The position numbers and the translations under genes are program-made. The notes beneath the pieces are model-generated. The model ran no database searches. It was not told where the DNA came from and was given only the letters and a program-made list of their open reading frames with translations. Below are positions 11,889 to 23,573 of a stretch of 64,000 nt of DNA, piece after piece. The DNA is taken from NCBI GenBank assembly GCA_028752905.1, contig JAQNBH010000006.1, positions 25,223,811-25,287,810 on the forward strand, given 5' to 3'. Origin of the DNA: Cladorhizidae sp. MBARI D1340-BT2 (taxonomy: Eukaryota > Porifera > Demospongiae > Poecilosclerida > Cladorhizidae). How positions within the stretch are numbered: the first letter of the stretch is position 1; each line of letters starts with the position of its first letter.

Positions 11889-12768
11889 ATGGGAGATTTT
11901 GGGTATAGACCTCATTGGTCAATTTGCGGCCACAGACGAAGGCCATATATATGTCTGCACTGTTACAGATCTCTTTACCAAGTGGGTATTTGCTCGGCCA
12001 ATCAAGTCCAAGTCAGCTGGTGATGTTGCAAGCATTCTACTCGAGCTCATCTACAGTTATGGTCCTCCCAAAAAATTATAATGGATCAGGGGCGTGAATT
12101 TATGAACCAGGTAACTAACTTATTAAAACTGTTGCCATCTGTGTTCATGAAATGACATGTATGTGGTCTGAGAAGTGAAAATTAATCAAGGAAAATGTGT
12201 TGGATTTGTTTACAAGAGCAAAGTTAGACTATATTGAGTACAAGGCAGACTTAACACAATTTAAGATAACTTTATTAGCGACTTCAGTCTTGATTATCTG
12301 GAAATTTCCTCCTGCTTCCTTTTGATAAATATTCATGTAGAGTAATGTTCTGTTTGTGTGAACTTATTTGATAACTCAGCTCAATGATGTTGTCTTGACT
12401 GCTTTTGGAGTGAAGCAGATGGTATGTTTGGTATATCACCCTCAGAGCAATGGCCAAGATGAGTGGACTAATCAAACTCTTAAGAGTGTACTGTCCAAGT
12501 ATAAAACGATACTCAATCTGACTGGAACAAGTAAGCTACCAATATTTAATAATTATTTTTCAAGATTGACAGTTTGTTAATAGAGAGATTTCTACTATTA
12601 CCACCACCTTCCAGTACATAGCAATATCACATTTCATGCTAATCTGTGATTGCCCCAGAAAATCTCACCAGAATCTCTCCAATGAATCCTCTCACACTGA
12701 AACACCAACCCACTCACACACACACACATATAAAATTATGAAAAGGCATAAAAAATAGTAGTTATTGC

Positions 12769-13155
12769 TACCGTATTGCTACAAAATTTGATTAAGTTTT
12801 GCGAGTGCATTGTTATTCGTAAAACATCTCGCAATCTTTTTTATCGCACAAAACATTCCGCGTGCATATTGCAGCCAAAATCCAGACGGTTTAGAAAGAA
12901 GCTGACTACAGTGTGACCATTCGAATGTGCTTCAAACAATCCTTGCCTACTAGTGAAGATGCAGGAATCGATCAGATGTATCAGGAGAGCAAACGAAAAT
13001 GTGCAGAGGGTACTGGATGGTCAGGATAGTGCGCAGAAAAGTGCCAACCGATCTTGTTATAATTAGTGGTACTTATTATAAAACGCAAAACTAAGAGCGC
13101 ATTATACATTTATGGAGCTCAAAATCTCTAAATTGCACATTGTAGCAATACGGTA
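12769..13155. mobile_element. MITE with 16 bp terminal inverted repeats in an intron of gene A
   Basis: The left end taccgtattgctacaa is exactly complementary to the right end ttgtagcaatacggta. The 387 bp interior has no open frame. If the outer TA is counted as the target duplication it fits a Tc1/mariner-type MITE; the superfamily is otherwise unproven. Confidence 0.75.
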
Positions 13156-14309
13156 TATTATTTTCCAAATTCTTATACAATAAAAATATAAACATGGTTT
13201 TTGGTGTAAGCCTTCAGCTAAAGGATGCATATACCTTGAATGTGCTGCTTGTAGTTATGATTTCTATGTATGATGTTTTGTACTTATGTAGATATGTACT
13301 CCCCACAACTTATGGTATCAATACAAGTGTCCAGTCTTCAACAAAGCAACAGCCATTTGTGTTGATGTTCTACCGAACAGCTAGGGGTTCCATAGCCATC
13401 AATAATGCAGAACATGAGAATGAGCAGGAGCTTCTCTATGAAAACATCTCACTCACTATGTCTCCTGAAGACATACAATATAAGTTGGAGAAGCATGTGG
13501 CAGATGTAAGAACTAAACTGACTGGCAAACATAAATATATGACATGGAATTGCTGACACTTTTTTGTAACCAAAAATGGGGGACAAATAGTTTAATGAAA
13601 ATGTTTGATGCACTCCCCAAAAATCATGTTACAGATCTGTTTTATTTTGTAATCACATAGGTACATATGAGAAGATACGGTGGAAAATTGAAGAAGCTAA
13701 AGCAAAGCATAAAGCTTATTTCGATTCCAAGCCAAAAAGAGGCTAAAAACGGCAATAGGTATGTTTTTATGAATTAATGTGTACCTTTAATGTGTGCCTT
13801 TATATAAGCTGAATCAAATTAGAGTCCCATTGTTGTTTCTGAGAAAAAATCGAAAGGCTAAGAATAATAAAATTTTCTGGATAGATGTATTTCCGAGTTT
13901 TGATAAATGTTAGAATGTCCTTGTCTGTTTTTTGTGATATATTTTTTACCTTTACTGGATGTTTTTAATTTTATATTACTAACCTGTTGACCATCATAGG
14001 TGATTATGTCCTTAAAAGAGGAATGCAAGGAAGGTATCCAAAAAAGGAGACAGGCTGGTGCAGGACTGGCTGGGACCCTATGTAATCGTTCATGTCTCAC
14101 CCAAAGGACTCTGCACACTGCAGGATAACAACCAAAACATTATGAAGGTTAAGTTTAATGTCTGGCTCTTGAAGCCTTACTTAACTAGAGAGATGCCAGT
14201 TCAACATGAGATACCAACTTCCATCCAGTCACACAACACCAGTTCGAACAACCCTGGACCATCTGATGAGTTGAGTGATACAGCTTCCTCCCCTGGGAGT
14301 CCTTCTTGA

Positions 14310-15375
14310 TTAATTTAATGAAAGCACGTTTATTGTATGGATCAATTTGTGTAAAAATTATCCACATGGAAAAATAAACAGATTGAATAAATCCAGTATT
14401 CCAAACTAAGTTATACATACCGAGATTTTCACTGGCTTGCTCATCAGGGAAGGATGGAGTCTCAAAAATAAAACATTTATTAAATCAAGAAAATACAACA
14501 ATAGAGTATACACCTGTATGGATCTTTTGAATGGAAGACCTCTGATGTCCCAATATTTCTACCAGCACTTGTAGGCAATCCAGGGTCTAAAGTTACAGTA
14601 ATCAAAATATAAATCAAGAATGCATTCATACTATATATGTAGGGATAATAAATCGCAGCTGTATCGTGGTCCTCTAAATAATAAAGTTCGTGCATATATA
14701 AAGAACAGGTGGACAAACTGTCAGAATTTACATGATATTAAAAGAAGTCAATGATTTCCATTTTTCACCACATACAACCTAAATACATTATCAGTCTCCA
14801 GAGCTCCAAGTTTCTGTTTAACTTGACACTGATACACAATGAACATTAGCTGAGAAAAATGAGAGATAAAAAACACATCTCATGGTATATATATATTTCT
14901 TGGCAATTCTTCATCTGATGTTTGTCAAAAGTTATAGAAGTTCTAAAACTGCTAGGGCGTTAGAGTAGTAGGCATCTAGGGCTAGAGGCTCCTATTGATG
15001 ACAAGTACAAACTTTGGCTTTCTATTTCAAAAAGGTTGTGATAAATAACTGAATACAGAAAAAATATGGTGATCTTGGCTTCAGTTCAGGTTCTCGAGAG
15101 TGGCTCCCCAGCAGCCAGTGAAGTCCATTCCGATTCAACTGCTAACATTCTGGTGCCAGGCAGCGCAATGAAAAGTACAAGTAGTCGGAGATTCTGTGTT
15201 TGTGTTTTAACCGCTTCACCGCATAGAAGCGCGAGATTGAGTGACCGTCGCGTTAATAATTATTAAAAATCAACCGTTGACTCTACATATTCAAAACTTA
15301 CCGTAAATGTGCACGATGGACTGTTCTATTTCACCAAAAATTTTATGAATCGTATAATATAGCACGTAGGTAACT
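14310..15375. other. Spacer, no gene recognised
   Basis: AT-rich with no recognisable coding motif on either strand. Open frames of 66-78 codons at 14185-14716 and 15066-15266 lack any motif I can name. Confidence 0.5.
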
Positions 15376-15774
15376 GTGACGTCAAACAATTTTGAATTCA
15401 AGCAAAAAATGGCTGAAATTTTTGATCGTGCTCGCGTGTTAGAGCTGTTGTTTGATGGCGGTTTCGACCTCTCTGACTATGATAGAGATGAAGATGATGA
15501 AGGTCAAGTGTCTTCCTTCCTTGGTGATGAGGTATTAGACGCTAAGGAGTTGGCAGCTTTTTGTCCAGAGCTTTAACTTCAACTCCTCAGGATGTTGGAC
15601 CAAACACTTTAAGTGCCAGTGCTTCTGATGGAGCTTTTATGACTCCTGATGAAGAGTATGAGTTGCTTGGTAAGTATGAGTAGATATCTATAGAATGGAA
15701 TATAATATTTGAGCTATCAAGAGACATAATAAGCCAGAAATATATATCACTAGGTTATAAATATACGTTATTAC

Positions 15775-16005
15775 ATTGATACGGGGAAATATCACTCGTC
15801 TGATTGGCCGGTATTTTCACTCGTGCCTGCGGCACTCGTGGAAATACTAGCCACAGACTCGTGATATTTCACCGTATCAATTTAATAATGTATTTATCAT
15901 GGGACTGAGGATGCGCAAACCTTTACTGAGCATGCGCATATCGGGTAGGTAATAACAAGTAGGTAATAACAAGTAGGTAATAACAAGTACGCGATATGGT
16001 AAAAT
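15775..16005. repeat. Imperfect palindrome plus 14 bp tandem repeat
   Basis: cattgatacggggaaatatc at about 15774 pairs with gatatttcaccgtatcaatt at about 15870, giving a hairpin of roughly 120 bp around a CpG-rich centre. Three copies of gtaggtaataacaa follow at about 15948-15990. It lies in the presumed intron of the piggyBac-like remnant. Confidence 0.7.
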
Positions 16006-16306
16006 ATCACAGTAGTTCTATTTGTACTATTCTCTATGAGTGGAGTAGATAGCTACATGATAAAGTTAGTTATAAAGTTCACTAGGTTGTAAAGTTCATA
16101 ATAATAATCATTTATATAGGTTTAGCCACTGATCTTGAATCTGCTGAATCTCTGAGTGATCCTGCAAACTCTCCTCCGAGTGGTCCTGCAAACTCGCCCC
16201 CAATTGCTCCTACAATCTCTCCTACCATCTTCTCCTTCATTTGATGTAGTTCCATCTTCTGACTCAGAAGTATCACTGTTACCTTCTGATCGCTGAGACA
16301 GGGGGC

Positions 16307-16534
16307 GTGTTGGATGCCGAGGCCGAGGAAAAGGCCAAGGAAGAGGAAAAAGCCAAGGAAGAGGAAAAGGCCAAGGAAGAGGAAAAGGCCAAGGAAGAGG
16401 AAAAAGCCAAAGAAGAGGTAAAGGCCAAGGAAGGCCAAGGAAGAGGAAAAGGCCAAGGAAGAGGAAAAAGCCAAGGAAGAGGAAAAGGCCAAGGAAGAGG
16501 AAAAGGCCAAGGAAGAAGTCGAGGCCAGAGGTAA
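16307..16534. repeat. 18 bp minisatellite (gaggaaaaggccaaggaa), about 12 copies
   Basis: Units are multiples of three, so the plus strand stays open as EEKAKE or RGKGQG. One off-length unit in the middle shifts the frame from the first pattern to the second. The minus strand reads as hydrophobic LFLGLFLFLGL repeats, which are an artefact. Confidence 0.85.
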
Positions 16535-16643
16535 GAGGCACAAGACCTTTTGTCACTGCTCTCTTTGTGGTATTAGCCTTTGTGCTGTGCGTGGAAGGAC
16601 ATGCTTCAGGGAATTCCACACACTCTCTGACTACTCGCACTAG

Positions 16644-17729
16644 CTTCCTTTTCTCTTCGAGATTTTCTTTGTATTGCTTTTGTAGTATGTACATGTGTTA
16701 GGCATGTACATGTATACTTCTTTTCTTTATCATTTATGCATGCAGACATGTGTAGTACACGTATGTTTTCTTGATGAGTCTTTGCTTTATTGTGCCTTTC
16801 TGCAACATCTTGAAATTTTCAACTTTCAATACAGCCAGACCTTCCTCGTGGTGCTTGACAACAGTCAATACTCTTATAGACTGACAAACATGGCTATATC
16901 CTGCAAAATAGAAAAATTAGGGCATTCAATATTCATAAATTATGCCAAAAAATGTACATTTTTCAGATTATATGCTGTTTGCAGTTCGATAAGCGACCAT
17001 ATTTTAGTATTTGATCTGAAAAACCATAAAGTATACTTGTAATAGTCGATAAATGCAGTGATAAAAAGTATTCTAATCAAAAAATTGTTTGTGGTTCGGT
17101 TGCTAGGCAACACATTTATCACCAAGTTGATCAGTAACTCTTTGTCAATCATGTGATATGCGGTTGCTGGGGACTTTTCTGAACCAATGATCAGATACAA
17201 AAATTAAAGTAAAGATAGGTCAAAATCTCAAAATGAAGTCGACGGTGAAAGCGTTAATATGGCTGGCAATATTGCTTAACATGTTTCTAGTGCTTCTACT
17301 AGATCTGGATCCTTGCCTTTCCATAACGAGCCTCACAACCAAGTTAAATTTTTTGCCCAAGCAACCTTTTTGAAAAAGACAGTGTTAGGATCATTCCAGA
17401 CGACTTAGTTCCTTTCGTAGCAGTGGCTTAATTTTGAAGGTCGAGTGCCCTGTTATCTTTGCTTGACAGTTGTGACAAGGATAGTCCATGAAGGCTTGAA
17501 TCTCTAATGCTCTGTAAATAAGAATGGAATTGCTAACTGGATAATATTTATATCTTTATGCAAGCATACAGTCAGGTTGGTAATTATTACTTGTAGTTAT
17601 GTATATGGAAATATGCAATAGTTTCCTACAAGCAGCATAAACAGATGCAGTATCACAAGCATTCTGTGTAGTATTAGCTACCTGCACAATAACACACAAT
17701 TTAAGTGAGATGCTTAGCAGTTCTTAGCA
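16644..17729. other. Spacer, no gene recognised
   Basis: AT-rich. An open frame at 16695-17042 (115 codons) and one on the other strand at 16940-17200 show no recognisable motif. Confidence 0.5.
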
Positions 17730-18311
17730 ATGGCTACTAAACCATCATTCCTCGAATTCTTTCCAAGACAGGGATTTGGAATCAGCAGCCACAACGACCA
17801 TAGTGATAGGAATTCTTATAAGTTGCTGAAGTTTATGAGGGAAGATGATTCCAAGATATATGCAGTAAAAAAATAATAATTCAGCATGTTAGCTTGTAAA
17901 AAATAGAACACTACATCCGTCATCAGTGTTTGGATGAGCTATTGAGAATAATGACTTGAGTATACAGAGAAGGATGCTGGGGACCTGTAAGTATTATGCA
18001 AATATTGATTCTTGTGATATGTGCAACCAATGCTACAAGAACTATCTTTAATTGCATGAAAGATAATGAAGATCTACCTACACTAACCATAAAGCAACAG
18101 AGTATTATATTTTATAAAAAATATGATCATAGGCATTTTTGTAAACATTGAGACAACGTTTTGCTGATGTCTCAAAGTATAAATGCACAGGGTTAATAAT
18201 ATTTATTACCACAATGCCCGGACCATTGTGTCAGTACTACTCCACAGAACACTTGTGGCACTGCCTTTCTATATACTGCTTGAAGGCAATTGTTGCATCT
18301 CGCCAATTACA

Positions 18312-18360
18312 ATATATATGTTACCCGCAAACCTGGAATTTGCTCAATCCTAGGATCGCG
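18312..18360. repeat. Inverted repeat arm (partner 23143-23190)
   Basis: About 45 bp centred on the complement of gcgatcctaggattgagc and aaattccaggtttgcg appear here and, in the opposite orientation, at 23143-23190, flanking most of gene B. They could be terminal repeats of the transposon carrying gene B or two inserts of a small dispersed repeat. Confidence 0.6.
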
Positions 18361-21300
18361 AAAGCCAATACCTGATCACCAATTAGATCAAAACAAGTTT
18401 GCTCCCACATGGGAAGAGGTTGTAGGAAGGAGAAATGGAAGGAGAGAATGCCTATGATGATTAATGTTCAGCAAACCTTTCTTTCTGGAAGGAACCTTGG
18501 AAGCAAAACCATATCAAGAACAAAGGGACAAGCTGTTGTCAAATTTCTGAAAGGGGAATGGCGAACAGTGATCCTAAATTCAATTTTTGGGTGAAACAAA
18601 AATGTTTTTAACTTTTGGAGTACCTTGCTCTTGGGCTTAAGGATGTACTTTGTATACCAGCAAAGAAAAAGGTGATTAAACCCATAATAGCCAGTGATAT
18701 ATTTAGTGAGACATATTTTGTTGTTAGACAGGTCTCCTTATTTTATAAGTTTAAAGCCACAAGTCAAGTGCCAATCTATAGGCAAGGATGATAATAACAA
18801 AGACAAAACTTTGTTTAATTGATTGAAATCCAGTAGCCATTCACTTCATGAGCCAGACGCTTTACTGAATCGCAGTTATACGGTGTCATTTTAATCTAAT
18901 CTTTTTTTCAGGATGAGAATGACTCCTCCATCCTTGGTCATTATCGGAGCATGGCTTACATTGAAAAGTTTCATACTATTTTGAATAGAGTGCACTGTGT
19001 TGTTCAAGGTCATATGGGCTATAAAAGGCTCTAGCCGAGGTAGAGAATGTCTATCATTTCTATATAAAAACAGATTCTATGCATGTGATCTTGTGTTTGG
19101 CCCTTGATGCATGCTCTCATTTTGGCACTCAAATATTGTAGGTACAGTGTAGCTCTACTGGTTGAACACCTAAAGATTGCACATGAGATTGAAAATTGTG
19201 ACTGACTGTCAGTTATATAAGCTGTGCATAATATGGGTATAGCTCATGTCAACCATAAAATGTTTTTAATCAGGTGACCATGAATATTTGAATTGAGGTC
19301 CTGACATAAGGTTGCTATCTCTAACTTTTATATGGTTTTGGTAAGTGCAAACATACAATTTGTCATATCCAAATTCAATTGAGTCCAAGGACAGTGCAGC
19401 GCAGCATATGAGTAAAACACTACTATTGTAGTAGTAACCTCCAATTCACTTTTATTGAAAAATTGGAACACACAGCAAGTTACATTTTGGACACAACATA
19501 AAACACTCGATATGAAATATGTTGACGTTTGGATGTTATGAATCCTTATGTTTCACCTATTTCCTATTTTATATCGGTTTGACCTACATCCTTCTAATAG
19601 TAGCAAAAACATGGGTGTGTGCATTTAGATTTACATTGTCCGTTTCATCCACTAGATACAGCAAGCATCCACCTCTCAGCGTTTTAATGTGAATATCTAA
19701 TTACCCATGGGTTAATCCTGTTGTTTTAGTATGTGATAAACAACCAGCGACATTTTATAATAGTGATCTGTTTTGGTTATCAAAGGTAATTCAATTCTCT
19801 GTCTTCACCATACTCCCTCTAGATTTCTTCGAACTATGCGTGTCTACCAAGATCTGTTGTGGAGAAGTACGTTCAATTATGTAGTGTGATTAACCTTCAG
19901 AAGCCACAAACCAACAGTGCCCCACTTAAACCTATCATTTCTTCTGGGTTTATGACTCGAGGACAGGTAATATTATTAGTACCAAATATGTTGGTATTTA
20001 GCATCGTCTTATTTAGGTGGATTTGATTGACATGCGACATAGACCAGACGACCGCCATAACTGGATTGGCCACTACATGGATCATTGGTCCAAATTCCAT
20101 GTACTGTTTGCTCTTGAGCACAAGAGTGCAATTGAGGTGGCTAAAAACTTGTCTATTCGTATTTTTGCATATTTCGGTGTTCCCAAGGTTTGTGTGACCC
20201 ATAATTGATTATTAATGGTTACGGCATGCTTGAGTGTTCCTATGTATAGATATTCCAATCTGATAACGGAAGAGAATTTGTCAATCATATCATAGACAAA
20301 CTGGTGAAGACCTGGCCGGGGAAAGCCACCATCATAAACGGTCGACCAAGACATCCTCAATCACAGGGTCTAGTGGAACGTGCAAATGCTAAAGTTGAAG
20401 AACTTCTTGCATGTCGGTTTGAACAGAATGAATGTGATATGGCATGGTCACATTGGTTACCAGAAATTCAGTGTATGTTTGATTTTCATAATATTGTTTC
20501 ATAAACAATAGTGATTCATAAACAACTATAATTGGTGACTGTATGATACTATAAAAGAAGATACCATAAATATGTAATCTAGCTGAACTTTTCATGGTAA
20601 TGGTGATTGATAGGTTATAGATGAGTGTTTAGTACAGCCATTGTAGTACTAATATGCCTAATACTGGCATCCTGATGGCAGCATGAACTTCACATACTTG
20701 GTCATCTCTGCTTTTTTGGGTGTGTATGTGTATACTACTAGATCAACTGAATACATGTGTTCATGAAACCATGAAGTGTACTCCATACGAATTGGGATAC
20801 GGACAACCACCATGTAGCGGTGTATTTCCAGGTACTAATCTAGGGTCAGTAATGGAGGAAGATATCGCAGACTTGATCAATGAAACTGAGCCTATGGAAC
20901 ATGTATCAGCAGACAAAAGTTCTACTCCTCTACCTTGTTCAGATGATCCAAGCTCTGCTGAACACTCCTCACCATCACTGTAGTGAACCTCATTGCACAG
21001 AGAGTGATATCAGAAATAAGCAAAGTAAAACAATTTTAGACCTTTTAATATTTCTAATCCAGGGTCAGTAAATGGAGAGTAAAACAATTTTAGACATTCT
21101 ATTATAATACCAAATAAACATTGCACAGAGCTTTCCTTGTGTTGAGACTTGAGAGTGAAAACACAAGTAAATTACTTTTCGCAATCCCATTATATAACAT
21201 TTTGATGATGTAATAAACATTTTATTAAAAATATTTCTTCAGGTACTCCATTAGCAACAAGCCAAAAGCCAAAAGCATAGCAAACGAAGAAAGGAAGCTG

Positions 21301-21792
21301 ATAGAAACTATCGATTGAATGCTGAAAGAATGGTGAAACAATACAGTAAACGGAAACGCCATGCTGTTGAATCATTTGCTGTTGGGGATTTAGTCAGCAT
21401 TCAAATCCCACGAATCGACAGAGCATCAACTGATTTTCGATGGATACCATGTGTAATAGTTGTTGTCTCTGGTACCAAGAGACCTGTGTATCGCCTACGT
21501 TGTCAATATGGGGTATTGAAAAACTGTGCTTATGATGGACAACTTGAGCGGTATTCTGGCAAAGTCGAGCTTTCACCAAATGACTGGAAAATGGAATCCT
21601 TTTTGTCTCTACGAGAAACTGCACTGCTCTTTAACCCTAAGAATGCCTATTATGGTAACTCATGTGGTTGCAAAGGTGGAAGCAAAAACTCTCATTGCTC
21701 TTGTAAGAAAGCCAGAAAGTTGTGCACCAAAAGATGTCATACTGGATTACCTTGCTTTAACAGTGACAACAAAGGATTCCATGATGGTGTTG

Positions 21793-21985
21793 TTTGTGGG
21801 TAGTGCCATCACCAGAGCTACTGGCTTACCTGTGGAAAAAAAGTTGTCGATGATGTCAAACTTGTAGATAGTTCTGTAAGTGGCCTGATAGTAGTGTTGT
21901 GGGTGGTACTGTCAGTAGAGCTACTAAAGACCAATTTTTTTTTGATGATGTTGAACTTCTAGATAGTTCTGTCAGTGATGATAGA
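21793..21985 (+). repeat. Internal duplication of about 100 bp inside gene B
   Basis: The segment beginning tgggtagtgccatcaccaga is repeated about 105 bp on as tgggtggtactgtcagtaga, and both read towards a DDV-x-L-x-DSSVS phrase. Only the second copy stays in frame with the downstream protease. Confidence 0.65.
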
Positions 21986-22830
21986 AAGCCTGGACTAGTT
22001 ATTGTTGATCACTACCCTGATATACCAGTCCCACCAATGTGGATCCCAGACCTAGTGTTGTATAAAGAAGATCGTGACATGATTCTTAATGGAAACTGGT
22101 TAGTGGATTCCCATATGTATGCCTCTCAGAAACTTCTCAAAAAAGTATTTCTCTCCATCAAAAGATTGCAAGCTACTACTGTGGTCTCTAATCTTAGCAC
22201 TGACGTTATTCAGAGTCATGCAGTCTAGATTTTGAACAGTCAAAACAACCACTGGATCTGCATTGAGCTGAGCAAGGAAGATAATAGTGAAGTTAAGGTA
22301 TATGATAGTCTTTACAATCGTTTGCCTCAATCAACTTCTGAACAGATAGCTGCACTTGTATTTTCAAGGAATAAAACGATCACAGCAAGGTTTATGAACA
22401 TTCAGCAGCAGACCAATGGTAATGACTGTGGAGTTTTTGCTATTGCTTGTGCAGTAGCCCTCTGTTATGGTGAAGATCCAGCCAAGGATATCTCCAAAAT
22501 GAGATGTCACCTCGTAAATTGTTTCGAGTCACGTAAAATGCTACCTTTTCCTGGTAAAACTGTTACAAACCTCTCTCCGGCAATCGAACCAATTCAAACA
22601 ATCGAACTGTTCTGCGTCTGCCGAATGCCATGGAACAAAAGTAGGATGGCAGAATGTTCAAAATGTGGGGAGTGGTACCATGACAAGTGCATCAAGATTC
22701 CCTGAGTTGTATTTCGATCAGAAGATATGGATTGGACATGTATTAATTGCTAACTGAATTGGACTACTCGGTTATGAATTTTGTACGAATTTTGTATGTA
22801 CAAGATTTGGCCTTTATGGAATGCAACTAT

Positions 22831-23197
22831 CTTGTCAGAATGAGCAACTTTTACCTGTTTCTAGAGCTACAAATTCTATGATAAATCCTAGAATTGAGCA
22901 ACTTTTACTGCTCCTATTAACATTCTTGGTTTTGAGAGTGCAGATTGAGGTTTGAGTTTGACCTAGCGCGATCCAAGGATAGTGTGCGCAAACCTTGGAT
23001 CCAAGGTTTCTTGCCAGAATGAGCAACTTTTACCTGTTCTATTGAGTAGAAATTCTATGATCAATCCTAGATTGAGCAACTTACTGTTATTACCAAATTC
23101 TTGGTTTTGAGAGTGCAGATTGGAGGTTTGAGTTTGACCTTGCGCGATCCTAGGATTGAGCAAATTCCAGGTTTGCGCGTAGCATATATATAATGTA
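22831..23197. repeat. Tandem duplication with a period of about 180 bp
   Basis: Both copies begin cttg-t/c-cagaatgagcaac and contain ttcttggttttgagagtgca and gtttgagtttgacct. The second copy ends in the inverted-repeat arm at 23143-23190. Confidence 0.8.
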
Positions 23198-23573
23198 GAC
23201 TGCATTCTAACATAAAATGCAGCTTCAGAGGTTCCACTTTTCGTAGATATTTTGTTAGAACTGTCAAGCTAAAATAACAGCACAATTGACCTTCCACTTC
23301 ATCATAATGAAGCCTCCGCTATGAATAGTACCAAGTCTACTGGAACAACCTCTATGCTACAATGTTTTTTCAAAAGGCCTCTTGGAAGGAAAAAAATGGT
23401 CATGATTGTGGGTGTGGCTAACTCTTCTGACACTACCAGGCCCTCTTCTTCTAACTTGTCCAGTACATATAATCTATGATCTGTATCAATAAGAAATGGC
23501 TATGGCTAGCTAACACCTTGAAAATTGTAACTATATCTCAGCACGCAGATGGATAACCACAGTATATTATGGC

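Larger units (their letters stand above)
9842..14309 (+). pseudogene. Intron-split integrase gene A (GIN/Ginger-like), decayed
   Basis: Blocks of one retroviral-type integrase are spread over at least seven exon-like segments. Segment 9842-10032 has the zinc-binding histidines (EAHDINGAHQGQKRT). Segment 10318-10400 has CHKCQKMQ. Segment 11889-12110 starts the core with GIDLIGQF and ends with the second catalytic Asp in MDQGREF. Segment 12380-12530 has the catalytic Glu in SNGQDEWTNQT. Segments 13292-13556 and 13661-13758 continue the core and linker. Segment 14000-14309 has the C-terminal LGPYVIVHVSPKG motif. Several junctions fit GT/AG rules, for example donors at 12111 and 12531 and the acceptor before 12380. 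Damage: stop after RTLA near 9998, frameshifts near 12081 and 14018, stop after PKRG. No reverse transcriptase is present, so this is a DNA-transposon or domesticated-type integrase. MITEs sit in two introns. Confidence 0.75.
15376..16643 (+). pseudogene. piggyBac-like (PGBD-type) remnant: N-terminus and Cys-rich tail without the catalytic core
   Basis: The first exon starts at ATG 15376 or 15409 and encodes an acidic N-terminus (FDLSDYDRDEDDEGQ) as seen in piggyBac-type proteins. It stops at 15576, but another frame stays open to a GT donor near 15671 (TPDEEYELLG). A second exon-like block starts near 16120 (LATDLESAESLSDPANSPP). A minisatellite coding for alternating Lys/Glu/Ala or Arg/Gly/Gln follows. 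The last block, ending at TAG 16641-16643, reads CHCSLCGISLCAV and then CFREFHT, the Cys/His arrangement of the piggyBac C-terminal zinc-binding region. The DDD transposase domain between them is absent. Stops and frame changes show it is not one intact gene. Assignment rests mainly on the Cys-rich tail. Confidence 0.55.
17730..22753 (+). pseudogene. KRBA2-like integrase gene B with CXC, Ulp1-type protease and PHD domains, intron-split, decayed
   Basis: Exon-like blocks in order: 17730-17876 (FLEFFPRQGF); about 17899-17985; 18912-19030; 19822-19966 (PLKPIISSGF); 20017-20187 (first Asp in VDLIDMRH); 20250-20472 (second Asp in FQSDNGREF, Glu in SQGLVERANAKVEE); 20742-20983 (QLNTCVHETMKCTPYEL); 21255-21803. 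The donors at 19967, 20188 and 20473 fit acceptors before 20017, 20250 and 20742 and keep the frame. Block 21255-21803 ends in a CXC motif (CGCKGG, CSCKKA, CTKRCH). Then comes a C48/Ulp1-like fold with His in NNHWICIEL (22250), Asp in KVYDSLYN and Cys in NGNDCGVFA, then a PHD finger (FCVC, CSKCGEWYHDKC) with its last Cys pair after a TGA. Damage: TAG 22226-22228, TGA near 22703, others upstream. The first two blocks are the least certain. Confidence 0.75.

Noticed and set aside
16112..16694. Two long minus-strand frames with LFLGLFLFLGL repeats that look like membrane segments
   Set aside because: They are the reverse reading of the 18 bp gaggaaaaggccaaggaa minisatellite; the plus strand holds the piggyBac-like remnant.
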